DNA from: Spirochaetales bacterium
GTDB lineage: Bacteria > Spirochaetota > Spirochaetia > Sphaerochaetales > Sphaerochaetaceae
Length of the DNA stretch: 64,000 nt
Reading direction: 5' to 3'
NCBI GenBank assembly: GCA_017614375.1
Contig: JAGABZ010000013.1
Location: forward strand, 324,414 to 388,413
The notes beneath the pieces were generated by a model. The model searched no databases, was not told the origin of the DNA, and saw nothing but the letters and a program-made list of their open reading frames with translations. Below are positions 24,056 through 33,255 of this stretch, in pieces; within the stretch, counting starts at the first letter, position 1; each line of letters begins with the position of its first letter. A program made the translations under genes and the position numbers.

Positions 24056-24942
24056 CAGAGTGTCCCTCCCGCTTTTTCGATTGCCGCCCTTGTCGCGCGG
24101 CGGGTAAGCTCGGCAATCAGATGCTGCCGGAATTCCTTCGAGGCTCTCCACGAGGACCTCGGATTGACATCCTTTAAAGCAGCTTGAGCTATGTTTTCAA
24201 TCAATTCAGAAGAAATCAGGCTGCCGTTTGCCACCGCCTCTGCGCTGAAGGCTCTGATCGGAACCGGGGCCGCAACGCCGAAGGCGAGCCTGAAGCGCTC
24301 GATTTTCCTCTTGTTTTTCGAGAGCCTGACGTTGGCGCTGCAGCCGAGTGTGGCTATGTCCATCGCCCTGCGCTGGGAGTACTTGATGTAGTGTCCGAAG
24401 GTGTTTTCCCAGCTGTCGCGGGGAATCCTGATTCCGGTGAGAATCTCATCCGCCTTCAGATCGACTTTCCCGGCTCCCAGGTTGAATTCGGCGTATGGCA
24501 ATCTCCGTGTTCCGCCCACAGAGGAAATCTCGAGTTCCGCGTCCAGGGCCTTCAGGGTGGCGGCGGAGTCGGCCGAGGTAACTCCGTTGCATATGTTTCC
24601 GCCGATGGTGCCGATGTTCCGGATCTGCGGGCCGCCGACCTGGTCCACCGCCTCGCCCAGGACCGGAACGCAACGCCGGATCACAGGGTCGGAGCTGACG
24701 TGCGAGAAACTGGTCAGCGGGCGGATCAGGACGGTTCCGTCATCCTCGAGAGTCACACCGCGCAGTTCATCCAGGGCCTGGATGCTGATCACCTCGATTC
24801 CCGCCAGACGGCCCTCGCGGACCTGGATTAGGATGTCGCTCCCGCCGGCGAGAATCCTGGCCTGCGGGTGGTCGTGCTTCATCCTGAGGGCTTGCTCGAG
24901 GCTTTCCGGAATGTATACAGCGGAAAAATCGTACATGCTCAA
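24055..24942 (-). CDS. Xanthine dehydrogenase-type FAD-binding subunit
   Basis: A 295-residue FAD-binding subunit (XdhB/CoxM type). The pyrophosphate-binding segment ARILAGGSDILIQVREG matches the AGGTDLL motif, with Ser for Thr. A second FAD motif is QIRNIGTIGGNICNGV (TIGGN), followed by DSAATL with the flavin-contacting region. The C-terminal CO-dehydrogenase flavoprotein domain covers residues 180-290. It passes electrons from the [2Fe-2S] subunit to NAD+ or another acceptor. The start overlaps the end of the molybdenum-subunit gene by four bases, and the stop overlaps the Fe-S gene, so all three are translationally coupled. Confidence 0.95.
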   Translation of the reverse strand: MSMYDFSAVYIPESLEQALRMKHDHPQARILAGGSDILIQVREGRLAGIEVISIQALDELRGVTLEDDGTVLIRPLTSFSHVSSDPVIRRCVPVLGEAVDQVGGPQIRNIGTIGGNICNGVTSADSAATLKALDAELEISSVGGTRRLPYAEFNLGAGKVDLKADEILTGIRIPRDSWENTFGHYIKYSQRRAMDIATLGCSANVRLSKNKRKIERFRLAFGVAAPVPIRAFSAEAVANGSLISSELIENIAQAALKDVNPRSSWRASKEFRQHLIAELTRRATRAAIEKAGGTL

Positions 24943-27233
24943 TTCTCCCCGCCGGCAATCAGCCCGGCCCGCCTGAACTCCGTAAACAGGTGCTCCGGAT
25001 TCAGGGGAATCGAATCGACGGCCACGCCGGTGGCATCCAGCATGGCGTTGCGGATCGCCGGGGCCACCGGAATCACCGGAGGTTCGCCCAGGGCCTTGTT
25101 CCCGAACGGGCCGGTCGGGTCGTCGGTCTCGACGAACAGGGCGTTCAGATCCGGCGTGTCCATCGCCGTCATCAGCTTGTAGTCAAGCAGGTTGTTGTTC
25201 AGCGTGCGGCCAGTGACCGGGTCGAAGACCAGCCTCTCCAGCAGCCCGTAGCCCAGACCCATGCTCATACCGCCGTGGACCTGCCCCTCCGCGGTGACCG
25301 GGTTGATGATTTTTCCCGAATCATGAACGTTGACTATGTTCAGGACCCTTATCTGACACAGAGGTATGTCGACCTCGATCTCGGCGAAACAGACGCCGAA
25401 CGAGTAGGTGTTGTCGGTGCAGTGATGGGTCTCCTCGGCGCTGATGTGAACCGAGTTTTTCAGGCTGTAGCAGGCCCCCATCGCCACCTCGCGCAGGGCA
25501 ATCAGGCTCTCGCCTGAAGAGGAGACAATCCAGCCGTCGACCAGATTCAAGCTGTCCGGGGGCAGATCGAGCATCCCGGCGGCATACTCCAGGATTTTCG
25601 CCTTCAACGCCAGGCCGGTCTTTCGTACAGCCATGCCGGAGACGTAGCTCTGGCGCGAAGCATAGGCGCCGGTGTCGTACGGGGTGATGTCGGTGTCCTG
25701 GGTCGAGGTCGCCCGGACGCTGTCAAACGGCACACCGACGGCGTCGGCGCACATCTGGCTGAACACGGTATCGGCGCCCTGGCCGATTTCGGTGGCTCCC
25801 ATCTGAAGCTGAATCGTCCCGTCCTGGTTGAGAACCATCCTGCAGGCCGAAGTCTCCAGGGAGATGGGGTACACGCCGGTCTTGTAGCAGAAGATTGCCA
25901 TACCCAGCCCGCGGCGCACCGGCCCGGTCTGCGAAGCGTACAGATTGCGCTTGTCATCCCAGCCTATGAAGGCCCGGCCCTTGTCGATGCACTCCTCAAG
26001 ACCGGTGGAGTGGCAGGTAATCGTTGTCACCGGGTCCACGTAGCCCAGACGCATCATGTTCTGCTTGCGGAGCTTTATCCTGTCCAGCCCGGTTTGGGCG
26101 GCGATGTCGTCCATGTGGGACTCCAGGGCGAACCCGATCTGCGGAATCCCGTAGGCCCTCATGGCGCCGGCCGTAGGCAGGTTGGTATAGACGGTGTATG
26201 CCTCGCCCTTTATCGCCCCGACGGGGTACATCATCCTGAAGGCGTTTATCGCGTTGGCCACCAAGGCGTGGGCGTGGGAGGCATAGGCTCCCTGGTTTGA
26301 CCAGGCCCTGACCGACCTGGCGATCAGCGTGCCGTCCGGACGGAGGTAACTCTCGATATGGAAATCCATCGCGTGGCGGGTGCGGGTGCAGACGAATGTC
26401 TCCTCGCGGGTGTAGAACAGCCTGACGCAGCGCCCGCCGACCTGGGTCGTAAGCCAGGCGTTCAGCGGCTCGGTCAGGGCATCCTGCTTGTTCCCGAATC
26501 CGCCGCCGATGTAGGGCTTGATGATCCTGATGTCGGCGAAGCTGCAGCCCAGGGCCTGGGTGCAGACCCTGCGCACGATGTGGGGAATCTGCGTCGAGCT
26601 GACCACGACGATCTTGCGGTCGCGGATACAGGCGTAGGAGAGGGCGTTCTCGATGTGGCAGTGCTGGACCTGACCGGTGTGGTAGTCACCTGAAACCTTT
26701 ATCAGCCCGCTTTCGCGGATTGCCTCGTCAAAATTACCGATTTCGTAGGACGAACGGACTATCACGTTGTCCGGCTTCTCCGGGTGGAGCACGGTGGCTC
26801 CCGGCTGCATCGCATCCTGAGGTGTGAAGACGGGCTTCTGTTCGTCGTAGGTGACCTTGATCAGACGAAGCGCCCGGTCGGCGGAAAGCTCGTCAACCGC
26901 GATGACCGCGGCGATGTCGTCCCCGTAGAAGCGCACCCGGGTGTTCAGAAGCTTGCGGTCGGCTATGTCCTGGTGTTTCTTGTCGGTGGACCAGGGGTGC
27001 CCGGCGGTGGGGAACTGTCTGTCCGGGACGTCGAAGCAGGTGAGGATCTTCACCACGCCCGGGACGGCCAGGGCCGCCTCAAGTTCAAAGCCTGTGACCT
27101 TTCCGTTTGCTATCGTGCTGTGGAGGATTTTCGCCACCAGGGCATCCGGCGGGCAGAGGTCGGCGGTGTACTGGGCACGGCCTGTGGCCTTGTCAAAGGC
27201 ATCGACTCTCTGCACGGGTTTTCCGACGTTCAA
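24939..27233 (-). CDS. Xanthine dehydrogenase-type molybdenum-binding subunit
   Basis: A 764-residue large subunit of the molybdenum hydroxylase family. I choose the TTG at 27233 since GGGAGG lies 5 bases upstream and the product then begins NVGKPVQRVDAFDKATGRAQYT, the normal family start; a GTG at 27269 would add 12 residues. Motifs are IRIIKPYIGGGFGNKQ (molybdopterin contact), MRAYGIPQIGFALE (MRAxG near the Mo site), GATEIGQGADTVFSQM (the QG-x-G stretch) and the catalytic Glu region LGEPPVIPVAPAI (GEP). The natural substrate (purine, nicotinate or other N-heterocycle) cannot be inferred reliably. Maturation genes such as xdhC-like chaperones are not present in the window. Confidence 0.93.
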   Translation of the reverse strand: MNVGKPVQRVDAFDKATGRAQYTADLCPPDALVAKILHSTIANGKVTGFELEAALAVPGVVKILTCFDVPDRQFPTAGHPWSTDKKHQDIADRKLLNTRVRFYGDDIAAVIAVDELSADRALRLIKVTYDEQKPVFTPQDAMQPGATVLHPEKPDNVIVRSSYEIGNFDEAIRESGLIKVSGDYHTGQVQHCHIENALSYACIRDRKIVVVSSTQIPHIVRRVCTQALGCSFADIRIIKPYIGGGFGNKQDALTEPLNAWLTTQVGGRCVRLFYTREETFVCTRTRHAMDFHIESYLRPDGTLIARSVRAWSNQGAYASHAHALVANAINAFRMMYPVGAIKGEAYTVYTNLPTAGAMRAYGIPQIGFALESHMDDIAAQTGLDRIKLRKQNMMRLGYVDPVTTITCHSTGLEECIDKGRAFIGWDDKRNLYASQTGPVRRGLGMAIFCYKTGVYPISLETSACRMVLNQDGTIQLQMGATEIGQGADTVFSQMCADAVGVPFDSVRATSTQDTDITPYDTGAYASRQSYVSGMAVRKTGLALKAKILEYAAGMLDLPPDSLNLVDGWIVSSSGESLIALREVAMGACYSLKNSVHISAEETHHCTDNTYSFGVCFAEIEVDIPLCQIRVLNIVNVHDSGKIINPVTAEGQVHGGMSMGLGYGLLERLVFDPVTGRTLNNNLLDYKLMTAMDTPDLNALFVETDDPTGPFGNKALGEPPVIPVAPAIRNAMLDATGVAVDSIPLNPEHLFTEFRRAGLIAGGEN

Positions 27234-27329
27234 ATCCACCTCCCAAACGGTTGAAAAACGCGTTTTCACGCACTTGAAAAAGTATAACCTTCGCTCTGTT
27301 TTGCTGTCAACGAGAAACGCATTTCACAG

Positions 27330-27358
27330 TTGCAAACCATTCATTCATCCCTTAAACT
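27330..27358 (+). promoter_or_regulatory. Promoter of the GHMP kinase-like gene
   Basis: TTGCAA (27330-27335), a 17-base spacer and TAAACT (27353-27358) end 11 bases before the ATG at 27370. The leader would be only about 5 bases, with no Shine-Dalgarno site. Confidence 0.55.
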
Positions 27359-27369
27359 GGAAATGACTT

Positions 27370-28524
27370 ATGCGAACCGTTGACGAGAAACATTCGGTCG
27401 AATACTCCCAGATGCCGCAGGTGACGGTCACCGTCCCCGGGGTTTCCCACCTGTTCGGCGGGTTCTCCGATTTCTGCGAGGGGTTCAGCGTGTGCGCCGC
27501 CAACGGTTTCACCCTGGAGGCCTCCCTCTCACTGCGCGACGACCAGACCGTCAGGCTCTACAACACCCTGACCTCGGAGCGCAAGCGTTTCTCGCTCAAT
27601 GCCCTGAAGTTCCGCCGGGAGGACCGCTGGAGCAACTACGCCAAGGGGGTAATTGAGAAACTCCGGGAATCCGGACTCGACCTCCCCGGGCTGAACGTCA
27701 CCCTCGCCGGTCCGCTGCTGGCGGCTGACGCCCCGGTTGTGGCCTGCGCTCTGGGCACAGCCCTGGCCCTGGGGCTGAACGAGATGTTCCGCCTCAAACT
27801 TGACTCCGGGGCAATCAGCCGCCTGGTCTACATGGCCGGCACGGTGTTCTGCCAGGAGCAGTGCCGTCTGACCGACGCCATCGTAATGACCGGCGCCGGG
27901 GCCGGCCAGCTGATGCTCTTCGACAACCGGAGCATGGAGTGCAGCACGATTGAATACACCCGGCCCGGCTCCGGGGCCCGCTTTGTGACGATTGACGGCC
28001 GCATCCCGCCCCAGACACTGCGCGAGGAACTTCTGTCCCAGCGGATTCAGATGAAGGAGGCCTTCGGGTACCTGCGCTCCCGTTATCCGGGGGTGAACTT
28101 CAGGGAAATCCCCGAGTCCGACCTGACCGAGCGCAGTTTCCGCATCGACGAGCTTCACCGCCACATCTGCACCTATATCCTCGAGGCCAGCAGGCTGTCC
28201 CGCGACGCGTTCAGACTGATCGGCAACCGGGACTGGGCCGGTTTGGGAAAGATAATGAACCACCTGCAAAAGGGTCTGAGGGACCGCCTGGATTTGACCT
28301 GTCCCGAGGTTGACTGGCTGGCCAAGAGGGCAAACGAGCTGACAGGCTGCCTGGGAATCCTGACGATGCAGACCGGCCTGGGCGGGGTGATGCTCGCCCT
28401 GATGGACGACGAGGCGGTGCGCTCCTACGCCGAGCGTCTGGCCGAATACGAGCGGATCTTCGGGTTCAGGGCCGCACTGGCCGACTTCACCTGCTGCGGG
28501 CCGGCCTCTGTAGAGCGGCACTGA
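27370..28524 (+). CDS. Degenerate galactokinase-like GHMP-family protein
   Basis: A 384-residue protein with the overall plan and length of galactokinase but altered active-site motifs. The N-terminal sugar-binding signature, normally GRVNLIGEHTDYNGG, reads PGVSHLFGGFSDFCEG: the PG and an Asp remain but the EH pair is lost. The ATP-binding loop, normally PxGAGLSSSAA, reads LLAADAPVVACALGTALALG, with the glycine-serine run gone. The third motif TGAGAGQLMLFD resembles SGxPCGixDQ only weakly, while QTGLGGVMLALMDD retains the final GAGxGGC-like turn. It may be a non-catalytic sugar or nucleotide sensor or a kinase with altered specificity. It is transcribed divergently from the molybdo-enzyme operon. 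Confidence 0.75.
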   Translation: MRTVDEKHSVEYSQMPQVTVTVPGVSHLFGGFSDFCEGFSVCAANGFTLEASLSLRDDQTVRLYNTLTSERKRFSLNALKFRREDRWSNYAKGVIEKLRESGLDLPGLNVTLAGPLLAADAPVVACALGTALALGLNEMFRLKLDSGAISRLVYMAGTVFCQEQCRLTDAIVMTGAGAGQLMLFDNRSMECSTIEYTRPGSGARFVTIDGRIPPQTLREELLSQRIQMKEAFGYLRSRYPGVNFREIPESDLTERSFRIDELHRHICTYILEASRLSRDAFRLIGNRDWAGLGKIMNHLQKGLRDRLDLTCPEVDWLAKRANELTGCLGILTMQTGLGGVMLALMDDEAVRSYAERLAEYERIFGFRAALADFTCCGPASVERH

Positions 28525-28565
28525 CCGCGCTGGAATAAAACCTGTCTTTGTGCTTTCATAGACAC

Positions 28566-29345
28566 ATGAGGATTCTTCTTACAAACGATGACGGATTCGG
28601 TTCCAGGGGACTGGTGACCCTGACAAATGCCCTGGAGGCGGCGGGACACAGCGTACTGGTCGTGGCCCCCGATTCCCAGCGAAGCGCCTTCAGCCACTCG
28701 ATTTCGATGGACAGGCCGCTTAAGATGAAGAGGATCGCAGAGGACCGCTGGACCTGCACCGGAACCCCGGTCGACTGCGTGCGCATGGCCATCCTCGTCC
28801 ACCCGAAGGAGCGCCCCGATCTGGTCATGTCCGGAATCAACAAGGGCTATAACGCCAGCAGCGATACAATCTACTCAGGAACAGCCGCCGCGGCCAGGGA
28901 GGGAGCCCTGCAGGGCCTGCCTGCGATAGCCGTCAGTCTGGAGGACCCGACCTATCTCGACGACACGATGGACTTTTCAAAGGCCGCCGCTTTCGCCGCG
29001 GATAATCTTCAGACATTCCTGCCGATGATTTCCGAGAACTGTTTTCTCAACATAAACGTCCCGCTCAACCCCAAAGAGGGCTTCAAGGTCGGCACTCTGG
29101 ACAGGCTGGACTACAGCGAAAGCCCTCTTGAAATCACACAGGAGGGCGATGAGCTGAGCATCCGCGTCCTCTGGGGCGCCGTTCCCATGGCACATACAAA
29201 CTCGGGACAGAGCGATCTGGAGCTGTGCAGGCAGGGCTGGATCTCCGTCACGCCGGTGCGGGCCATCCCGGAGCTTGACCCGGTGGGCAAAGCCAAACTG
29301 ACCGCACTCTCAGGCAATCAGCAATTGACCATCCCCGAGTGTTAG
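28566..29345 (+). CDS. surE: 5'/3'-nucleotidase SurE
   Basis: A 259-residue metal-dependent nucleoside monophosphate phosphatase. The N-terminus MRILLTNDDGFGSRG carries the DD metal ligands, followed by VVAPDSQRSAFSHSIS with the conserved Ser and HSI, and VMSGINKGYNASSDTIYSGT with the Asn ligand; GTAAAAREGALQGLPAIAVS completes the signature. The start at 28566 is set by this conserved beginning; no clear RBS precedes it. The enzyme dephosphorylates 5'- or 3'-nucleotides and helps balance nucleotide pools. A promoter for nifS appears to lie within its last codons. Confidence 0.96.
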   Translation: MRILLTNDDGFGSRGLVTLTNALEAAGHSVLVVAPDSQRSAFSHSISMDRPLKMKRIAEDRWTCTGTPVDCVRMAILVHPKERPDLVMSGINKGYNASSDTIYSGTAAAAREGALQGLPAIAVSLEDPTYLDDTMDFSKAAAFAADNLQTFLPMISENCFLNINVPLNPKEGFKVGTLDRLDYSESPLEITQEGDELSIRVLWGAVPMAHTNSGQSDLELCRQGWISVTPVRAIPELDPVGKAKLTALSGNQQLTIPEC

Positions 29346-29353
29346 AGTAGTTT
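29325..29353 (+). promoter_or_regulatory. Putative promoter of nifS-nifU
   Basis: TTGACC (29325-29330), a 17-base spacer and TAGTTT (29348-29353) overlap the 3' end of surE, about 24 bases before the nifS ATG. AGGAGC precedes the start codon. Confidence 0.4.
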
Positions 29354-29376
29354 AGTGTGAGGTACAGGAGCATCTG

Positions 29377-30528
29377 ATGCAATCGGTATACATGGACAAC
29401 AACGCCACCACCGCGATGGCTCCGGAGGTAAAGGCGGCCCTCAAGGAGGCCGACCGGATTTTCGGCAACGCCTCCAGCATGCACCGCTACGGCAGGGAGG
29501 CGGCCGCCCTGGTTTCCCATGCCCGGGAGGACCTCGCCGCCCTTGTCGGTTGCAGACCCTCCGAGGTTCTGTTCACCAGCGGTGCCACCGAATCCAACAA
29601 CACGGTTTTCGACATTGCCCGCCACCTGATCACGCAGGGGAAAGGCAGCAGGATAGTGACCACCACAATCGAGCACCCGGCAATCATCGAGACCGCCAGG
29701 TACCTGCAGAGCGAGGGCATACACGTCGATTTCTGCCCCGTCGACAGCGAAGGCCGGGTGAAGATCGATGAACTTGAGAAACTGGTCGGGGACGATGTGG
29801 CCCTGGTGTCGGTGATGATGGGAAACAACGAAAGCGGCGCAGTCCAGGACACCTCAAGTGCCGTCCGCATTGCCCACGCACACAACGCGCTTTTCCACAC
29901 CGACGTCACCCAGGCAGTAGGAAAACTCCCGATAGACTTCGAGAAAGAGGGCTTTGACTACATGAGCCTCTCCGGGCACAAGTTCCACGGCCCCAAGGGG
30001 GTCGGAGCCCTGATCGCCCGCAAAGGAGCCCCGTTGATGCCGTTTCTGCACGGCGGCCATCAGGAGAACGGGCTCAGGCCGGGAACCTACAACACCCAGG
30101 CCATCTACGGCATGGGAATCGCCGCCAAGCTGGCCAAAAAAGACCTCGAAACCGAGGCCGCCCGCCTGTGGAGCCTGCGCGAGATGCTCAGAAAGGGAAT
30201 CGAGGAGTCAATCGACGACGTGGTGATAAACGGCAGCCAGGAGCACTGCCTGCCCGGCACGCTGAACGTCTCGTTCCCCAGGGCCGAAGGAGAGTCGATC
30301 CTGCTGATGCTCGACATGGCCGGGGTGGCGGTGTCCACCGGTTCGGCCTGCGCCACCGGTTCGCTTGAACCCAGCTACGTCCTCATGGCCACCGGGATGG
30401 ATGTCGAGCTGGCCCACGGCTCGATCCGCTTCAGCCTGGGCAGATACAACACCCAGGAGGATGTCCGGTACGTGCTCAGAGTGCTTCCGCCGATAATCAA
30501 GAAACTCAGGGAGATGTCCACAAGATGA
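29377..30528 (+). CDS. nifS: Cysteine desulfurase (NifS/IscS family)
   Basis: A 383-residue PLP enzyme that removes sulphur from cysteine and passes it to the scaffold for Fe-S cluster assembly. It starts YMDNNATTAMAPEV, the typical YxDNNATT. The pocket shows TSGATESNN, the His in IEHPAI, and DVTQAVGKLPIDF. The PLP lysine is in SLSGHKFHGPKGVGALI and the persulphide cysteine in STGSACATGSLEPSYVL, the short-loop SSGSACxSG-type motif of group I enzymes. The stop overlaps the downstream scaffold start by ATGA, a typical nif/isc mini-operon. Confidence 0.95.
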   Translation: MQSVYMDNNATTAMAPEVKAALKEADRIFGNASSMHRYGREAAALVSHAREDLAALVGCRPSEVLFTSGATESNNTVFDIARHLITQGKGSRIVTTTIEHPAIIETARYLQSEGIHVDFCPVDSEGRVKIDELEKLVGDDVALVSVMMGNNESGAVQDTSSAVRIAHAHNALFHTDVTQAVGKLPIDFEKEGFDYMSLSGHKFHGPKGVGALIARKGAPLMPFLHGGHQENGLRPGTYNTQAIYGMGIAAKLAKKDLETEAARLWSLREMLRKGIEESIDDVVINGSQEHCLPGTLNVSFPRAEGESILLMLDMAGVAVSTGSACATGSLEPSYVLMATGMDVELAHGSIRFSLGRYNTQEDVRYVLRVLPPIIKKLREMSTR

Positions 30529-31145
30529 AGGATTTCAAGGATTTCATGACAGGTTGGGTCTATACGGACACCGTAAAGGACCATTTCATAAACCCCCGCA
30601 ACCTCTGGAAAAAGGAGGAGGACTTCACCCCGGACGGATTCGGGGAAGTCGGCTCGCTGGCCTGCGGAGACCAGATGAGGGTAGGAATCACGGTCGAGGA
30701 TGACAGAATCAAGGAAATCCGCTGGCTGACCTACGGCTGCGCGTCGGCCATCGCCAGCACCTCGATGATGAGCGAGCTGGTCAAGGGCATGAGCCTGGAG
30801 GAGGCCTACAAAATCACCCCCGAAATGATCACCGACCGCCTGGGCGGGCTGCCAGAGCACAAGTTCCACTGCTCCGTGCTCGGCGACAAGGCCCTGCGCG
30901 CCGCCATCGACAACTACTATGAGAACAAGGGCCTGGAGAACCCCTTCAAGGGCACCGTGGCCAAAGTCGTCTGCGAATGCCGCAACGTCACCGACCAGCA
31001 GATCGAGCAACTGGTCAAAACCGGACAGGTGCGCACCCTGGAGGAACTGACCGAAAAAACGGGCCTGGGCACCGGATGCGGAAAATGCAAGGCAAAAGCC
31101 CTCCAGATGCTCGAGGAACTCAAGCATATCTACAACATCACGTAA
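30525..31145 (+). CDS. nifU: NifU-like Fe-S cluster scaffold (IscU plus BFD domains)
   Basis: A 206-residue scaffold. The N-terminal IscU-like domain has HFINPRNLW, VGSLACGDQMRVGI (first Cys and Asp) and WLTYGCASAIASTSMMSE (second Cys), with the third Cys in HKFHCSVLG. The C-terminal part is a BFD-type [2Fe-2S] domain: VVCECRNVT and TGLGTGCGKCK. The third domain of full NifU (the CxxC Nfu fold) is absent. It receives sulphur from NifS and builds clusters for enzymes such as the molybdo-enzyme and reductase nearby. A second in-frame ATG follows, so the first codon could be a few residues later. A strong terminator follows. Confidence 0.93.
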   Translation: MKDFKDFMTGWVYTDTVKDHFINPRNLWKKEEDFTPDGFGEVGSLACGDQMRVGITVEDDRIKEIRWLTYGCASAIASTSMMSELVKGMSLEEAYKITPEMITDRLGGLPEHKFHCSVLGDKALRAAIDNYYENKGLENPFKGTVAKVVCECRNVTDQQIEQLVKTGQVRTLEELTEKTGLGTGCGKCKAKALQMLEELKHIYNIT

Positions 31146-31170
31146 AATAAAAGAAAAACTTGCGAAAAAC

Positions 31171-31202
31171 GGCCGTGCGTTTTGTTGATGCACGGCCTTT
31201 TT
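31171..31202 (+). terminator. Terminator of nifS-nifU
   Basis: GGCCGTGC (31171-31178), an 11-base loop, GCACGGCC (31190-31197), then TTTTT. A perfect 8-bp stem. Confidence 0.9.
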
Positions 31203-31234
31203 CATTGTACTCTCGGATTTGGAGAGGTGCCGAC

Positions 31235-31504
31235 ATGAGAAAAGATTCAAGCATCAGCGACAGCGTTACCTGCGTGGAACTCAGAGAGTCGATTTCTGAG
31301 CAGATTACCGATGCGATGAGGGAGCAGGGTCTGAACAAAGCCGACCTGGCCAGAATCCTGGGCACCTCGCGCTCGAACATCACCCAAATCCTCAAGGGCG
31401 ACCGGAATTTCACCGTCAACACCCTCTGCGAGATTGCCGACGCAATCGGCTATAAAGTCTGCGTTCAGTTCAAAAAGGCCCGCAAACCGCGCAAGCCCCT
31501 CTAA
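31235..31504 (+). CDS. XRE-family helix-turn-helix regulator
   Basis: An 89-residue protein with GGAGAGG (31221-31227) before the ATG. Residues 28-65 (MREQGLNKADLARILGTSRSNITQILKGDRNFTVNTLCEIADAIG in outline) form a classic XRE/Cro domain: LNKADLARILG as helix 2, SRSNITQILKG as recognition helix 3. The basic C-terminus ends KKARKPRKPL. It resembles HigA-type antitoxins, but no toxin partner is adjacent. It overlaps the convergent nucleoside kinase gene by four bases at their 3' ends. Confidence 0.88.
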   Translation: MRKDSSISDSVTCVELRESISEQITDAMREQGLNKADLARILGTSRSNITQILKGDRNFTVNTLCEIADAIGYKVCVQFKKARKPRKPL

Positions 31505-33174
31505 TCCTCAAACTCTCCTCCGCCTATAAACTCCCTGATAAGCGAATCCTTGGGCACAAGCTCCGCCGGAATCGGGTGGACGCGGTCGAGTATCTTCAGT
31601 AATCTGCGGGCGGTGTTATAGTACGCCTCGCTGGTAGGCTTTATTTCCTTCAGCAGCGGGATGGCGTATCCTGCCAGCACCCCGACCTCATAATCCAGGG
31701 CACTGTTCATGATCACATCTGCGTTGTTCTGGTGGGGGAAGATATTCTTAATCGCCGAGTTCTGGACCCTCTGCCACATCTCCATCGTCACAACCGCCTT
31801 TGTGGCCCGGGCCCTGGCGTCGCGCACCAGACGCCTAAGCAGCCTGTTGTCCGTGGTCGACAGCCTGGTATGGCTGTCCAGGTTGATCTGGGTCAGGGCC
31901 GAGATGTAGATCCTGTACACGGTCTGGGCGGGCAGCTGGGGAGCCAGCTCCGGGTGCAGGCCGTGGATGCCCTCGACCAGCACAACCGACGAGGATGACA
32001 GCCTGACTGTCCTGCCCGAAGGTCTGCGCTCTCCGGTTTTGAAATCATAGGCCGACAATGTGACGGTCTGCCCGTCAAGCAGGGCGTGCAGCTCATCCCT
32101 GAAGCCCCGGGCGTCGATTGCCTCAAAGGTGTCGTAGTCGAGGTTCCCCTCCTCGTCGACCGGGGTCTGGTCATGGGGCTTGTAGTAGTCGTCCAGCGAG
32201 ATGCGCAGGGCATCGTGTCCGAGCATCTTGAGCTGCATGCACAGCTTGTTGGTAAAGGTCGTCTTTCCCGACGAGGAGGGGCCGGCGATGAGCACGACCT
32301 TTGAGCCCCGGCTGTGGATTTCATCGGCAATCGAGGCGATCTTTCGCGCCTGGAGGGCTTCGCTCAGGCGGATGTAGTCGGAGATTTTCTTTGTGTCGTA
32401 GCAGATTTCATCCAGCTCCCCGATTGACATCACCCCCAGGATTTTCCCCCAGACCCTGTACTCGGAAAACACGTTGAAAAGCAGCGGCTGGTCAAAAAAC
32501 GGCCTGAGGTGCTTGAGGTCACTCGAGCGAGGGAAGCGTAGCAGCATCCCGTCGGCGTACGGCACCAGTTCCCACAGCGTCAGCATCCCGGTATGGGGCG
32601 CCAGAGGCTCCAGCGACAGGTCGTAGAAATCACCTGTCATGTAGCACTCCACGTCCGGCTCGTTGGTGTAGTCCAGAAGCTTTACGGTGTCCTCCGAACC
32701 GCGTGAGCGGAAGTAGTTCCGGGCTTTTTCATAGGGCAGGAAGTATCGGGTAATCGGTTGCTTCAAAGCGCAGATTTCCTTCATTTTATGCTCCAAAGCC
32801 CTGATTTCGGCTACCGTTGCGCTGTGTCCGTCGGCGAAGGTGTAGTAGTATCCGTCACCCAGCGAGTGCCCGACAACCAGCGACTTTGAGGGGTTGACCA
32901 GGTAGTTGGCGTACGCCATCAGAAAACAGATCGAGGCCCTGTAGATCCGCTTGCCCAGCACGCTTATCAGACGCACTTCCTCCAGTGTGAAAGAGTGGCT
33001 GAAGCGGGCCGACAGAGGCAGCAACTCGTTGTTTGCCAGCCCGGCCACAATCGGGTTTTCCGAATAGGAACCGGCTTTCATCGCCTGCGGGTCGTTCTGC
33101 TCCAGGAACTCCCCGATTGAGCAGTACTTTCTGACTGTGTAATCTTTGCCGTGGTATGTGATGGTGATGGTCAT
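31501..33174 (-). CDS. Uridine kinase-like nucleoside kinase with TGS/ThrRS-type N-terminus
   Basis: A 557-residue protein. The ATG at 33174 has GGAGG close upstream; open frame beyond it is read-through into the opposite-strand gene. The N-terminal 60 residues (ITITYHGKDYTVRKYCSIGEFL) look like a TGS domain. Next comes a segment resembling the second additional domain of threonyl-tRNA synthetase, with GHSLGDGYYYTFAD. The C-terminal half is a phosphoribulokinase/uridine kinase P-loop domain: GPSSSGKTTFTNKL (near residue 295), RISLDDYYKPHDQTPVDE, VLVEGIHGLHPEL. This domain order is known from bacterial nucleoside kinases of spirochaetes, Thermotoga and clostridia. The substrate (uridine, cytidine or other nucleoside) is not certain. 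Confidence 0.93.
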   Translation of the reverse strand: MTITITYHGKDYTVRKYCSIGEFLEQNDPQAMKAGSYSENPIVAGLANNELLPLSARFSHSFTLEEVRLISVLGKRIYRASICFLMAYANYLVNPSKSLVVGHSLGDGYYYTFADGHSATVAEIRALEHKMKEICALKQPITRYFLPYEKARNYFRSRGSEDTVKLLDYTNEPDVECYMTGDFYDLSLEPLAPHTGMLTLWELVPYADGMLLRFPRSSDLKHLRPFFDQPLLFNVFSEYRVWGKILGVMSIGELDEICYDTKKISDYIRLSEALQARKIASIADEIHSRGSKVVLIAGPSSSGKTTFTNKLCMQLKMLGHDALRISLDDYYKPHDQTPVDEEGNLDYDTFEAIDARGFRDELHALLDGQTVTLSAYDFKTGERRPSGRTVRLSSSSVVLVEGIHGLHPELAPQLPAQTVYRIYISALTQINLDSHTRLSTTDNRLLRRLVRDARARATKAVVTMEMWQRVQNSAIKNIFPHQNNADVIMNSALDYEVGVLAGYAIPLLKEIKPTSEAYYNTARRLLKILDRVHPIPAELVPKDSLIREFIGGGEFED

Positions 33175-33243
33175 AAGCACCTCCGTGATTCTCAGGAACT
33201 TAACCATACTACGGCGGCACTGTTTCTTCAAAGGTTTTCGCAC

Positions 33244-33249
33244 TATACT
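33244..33249 (+). promoter_or_regulatory. -10 box directly before the phosphodiesterase start (leaderless arrangement)
   Basis: TATACT ends 6 bases before the ATG at 33256. No Shine-Dalgarno site is present, and the -35 region is weak. Confidence 0.45.
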
Positions 33250-33255
33250 CGGATT

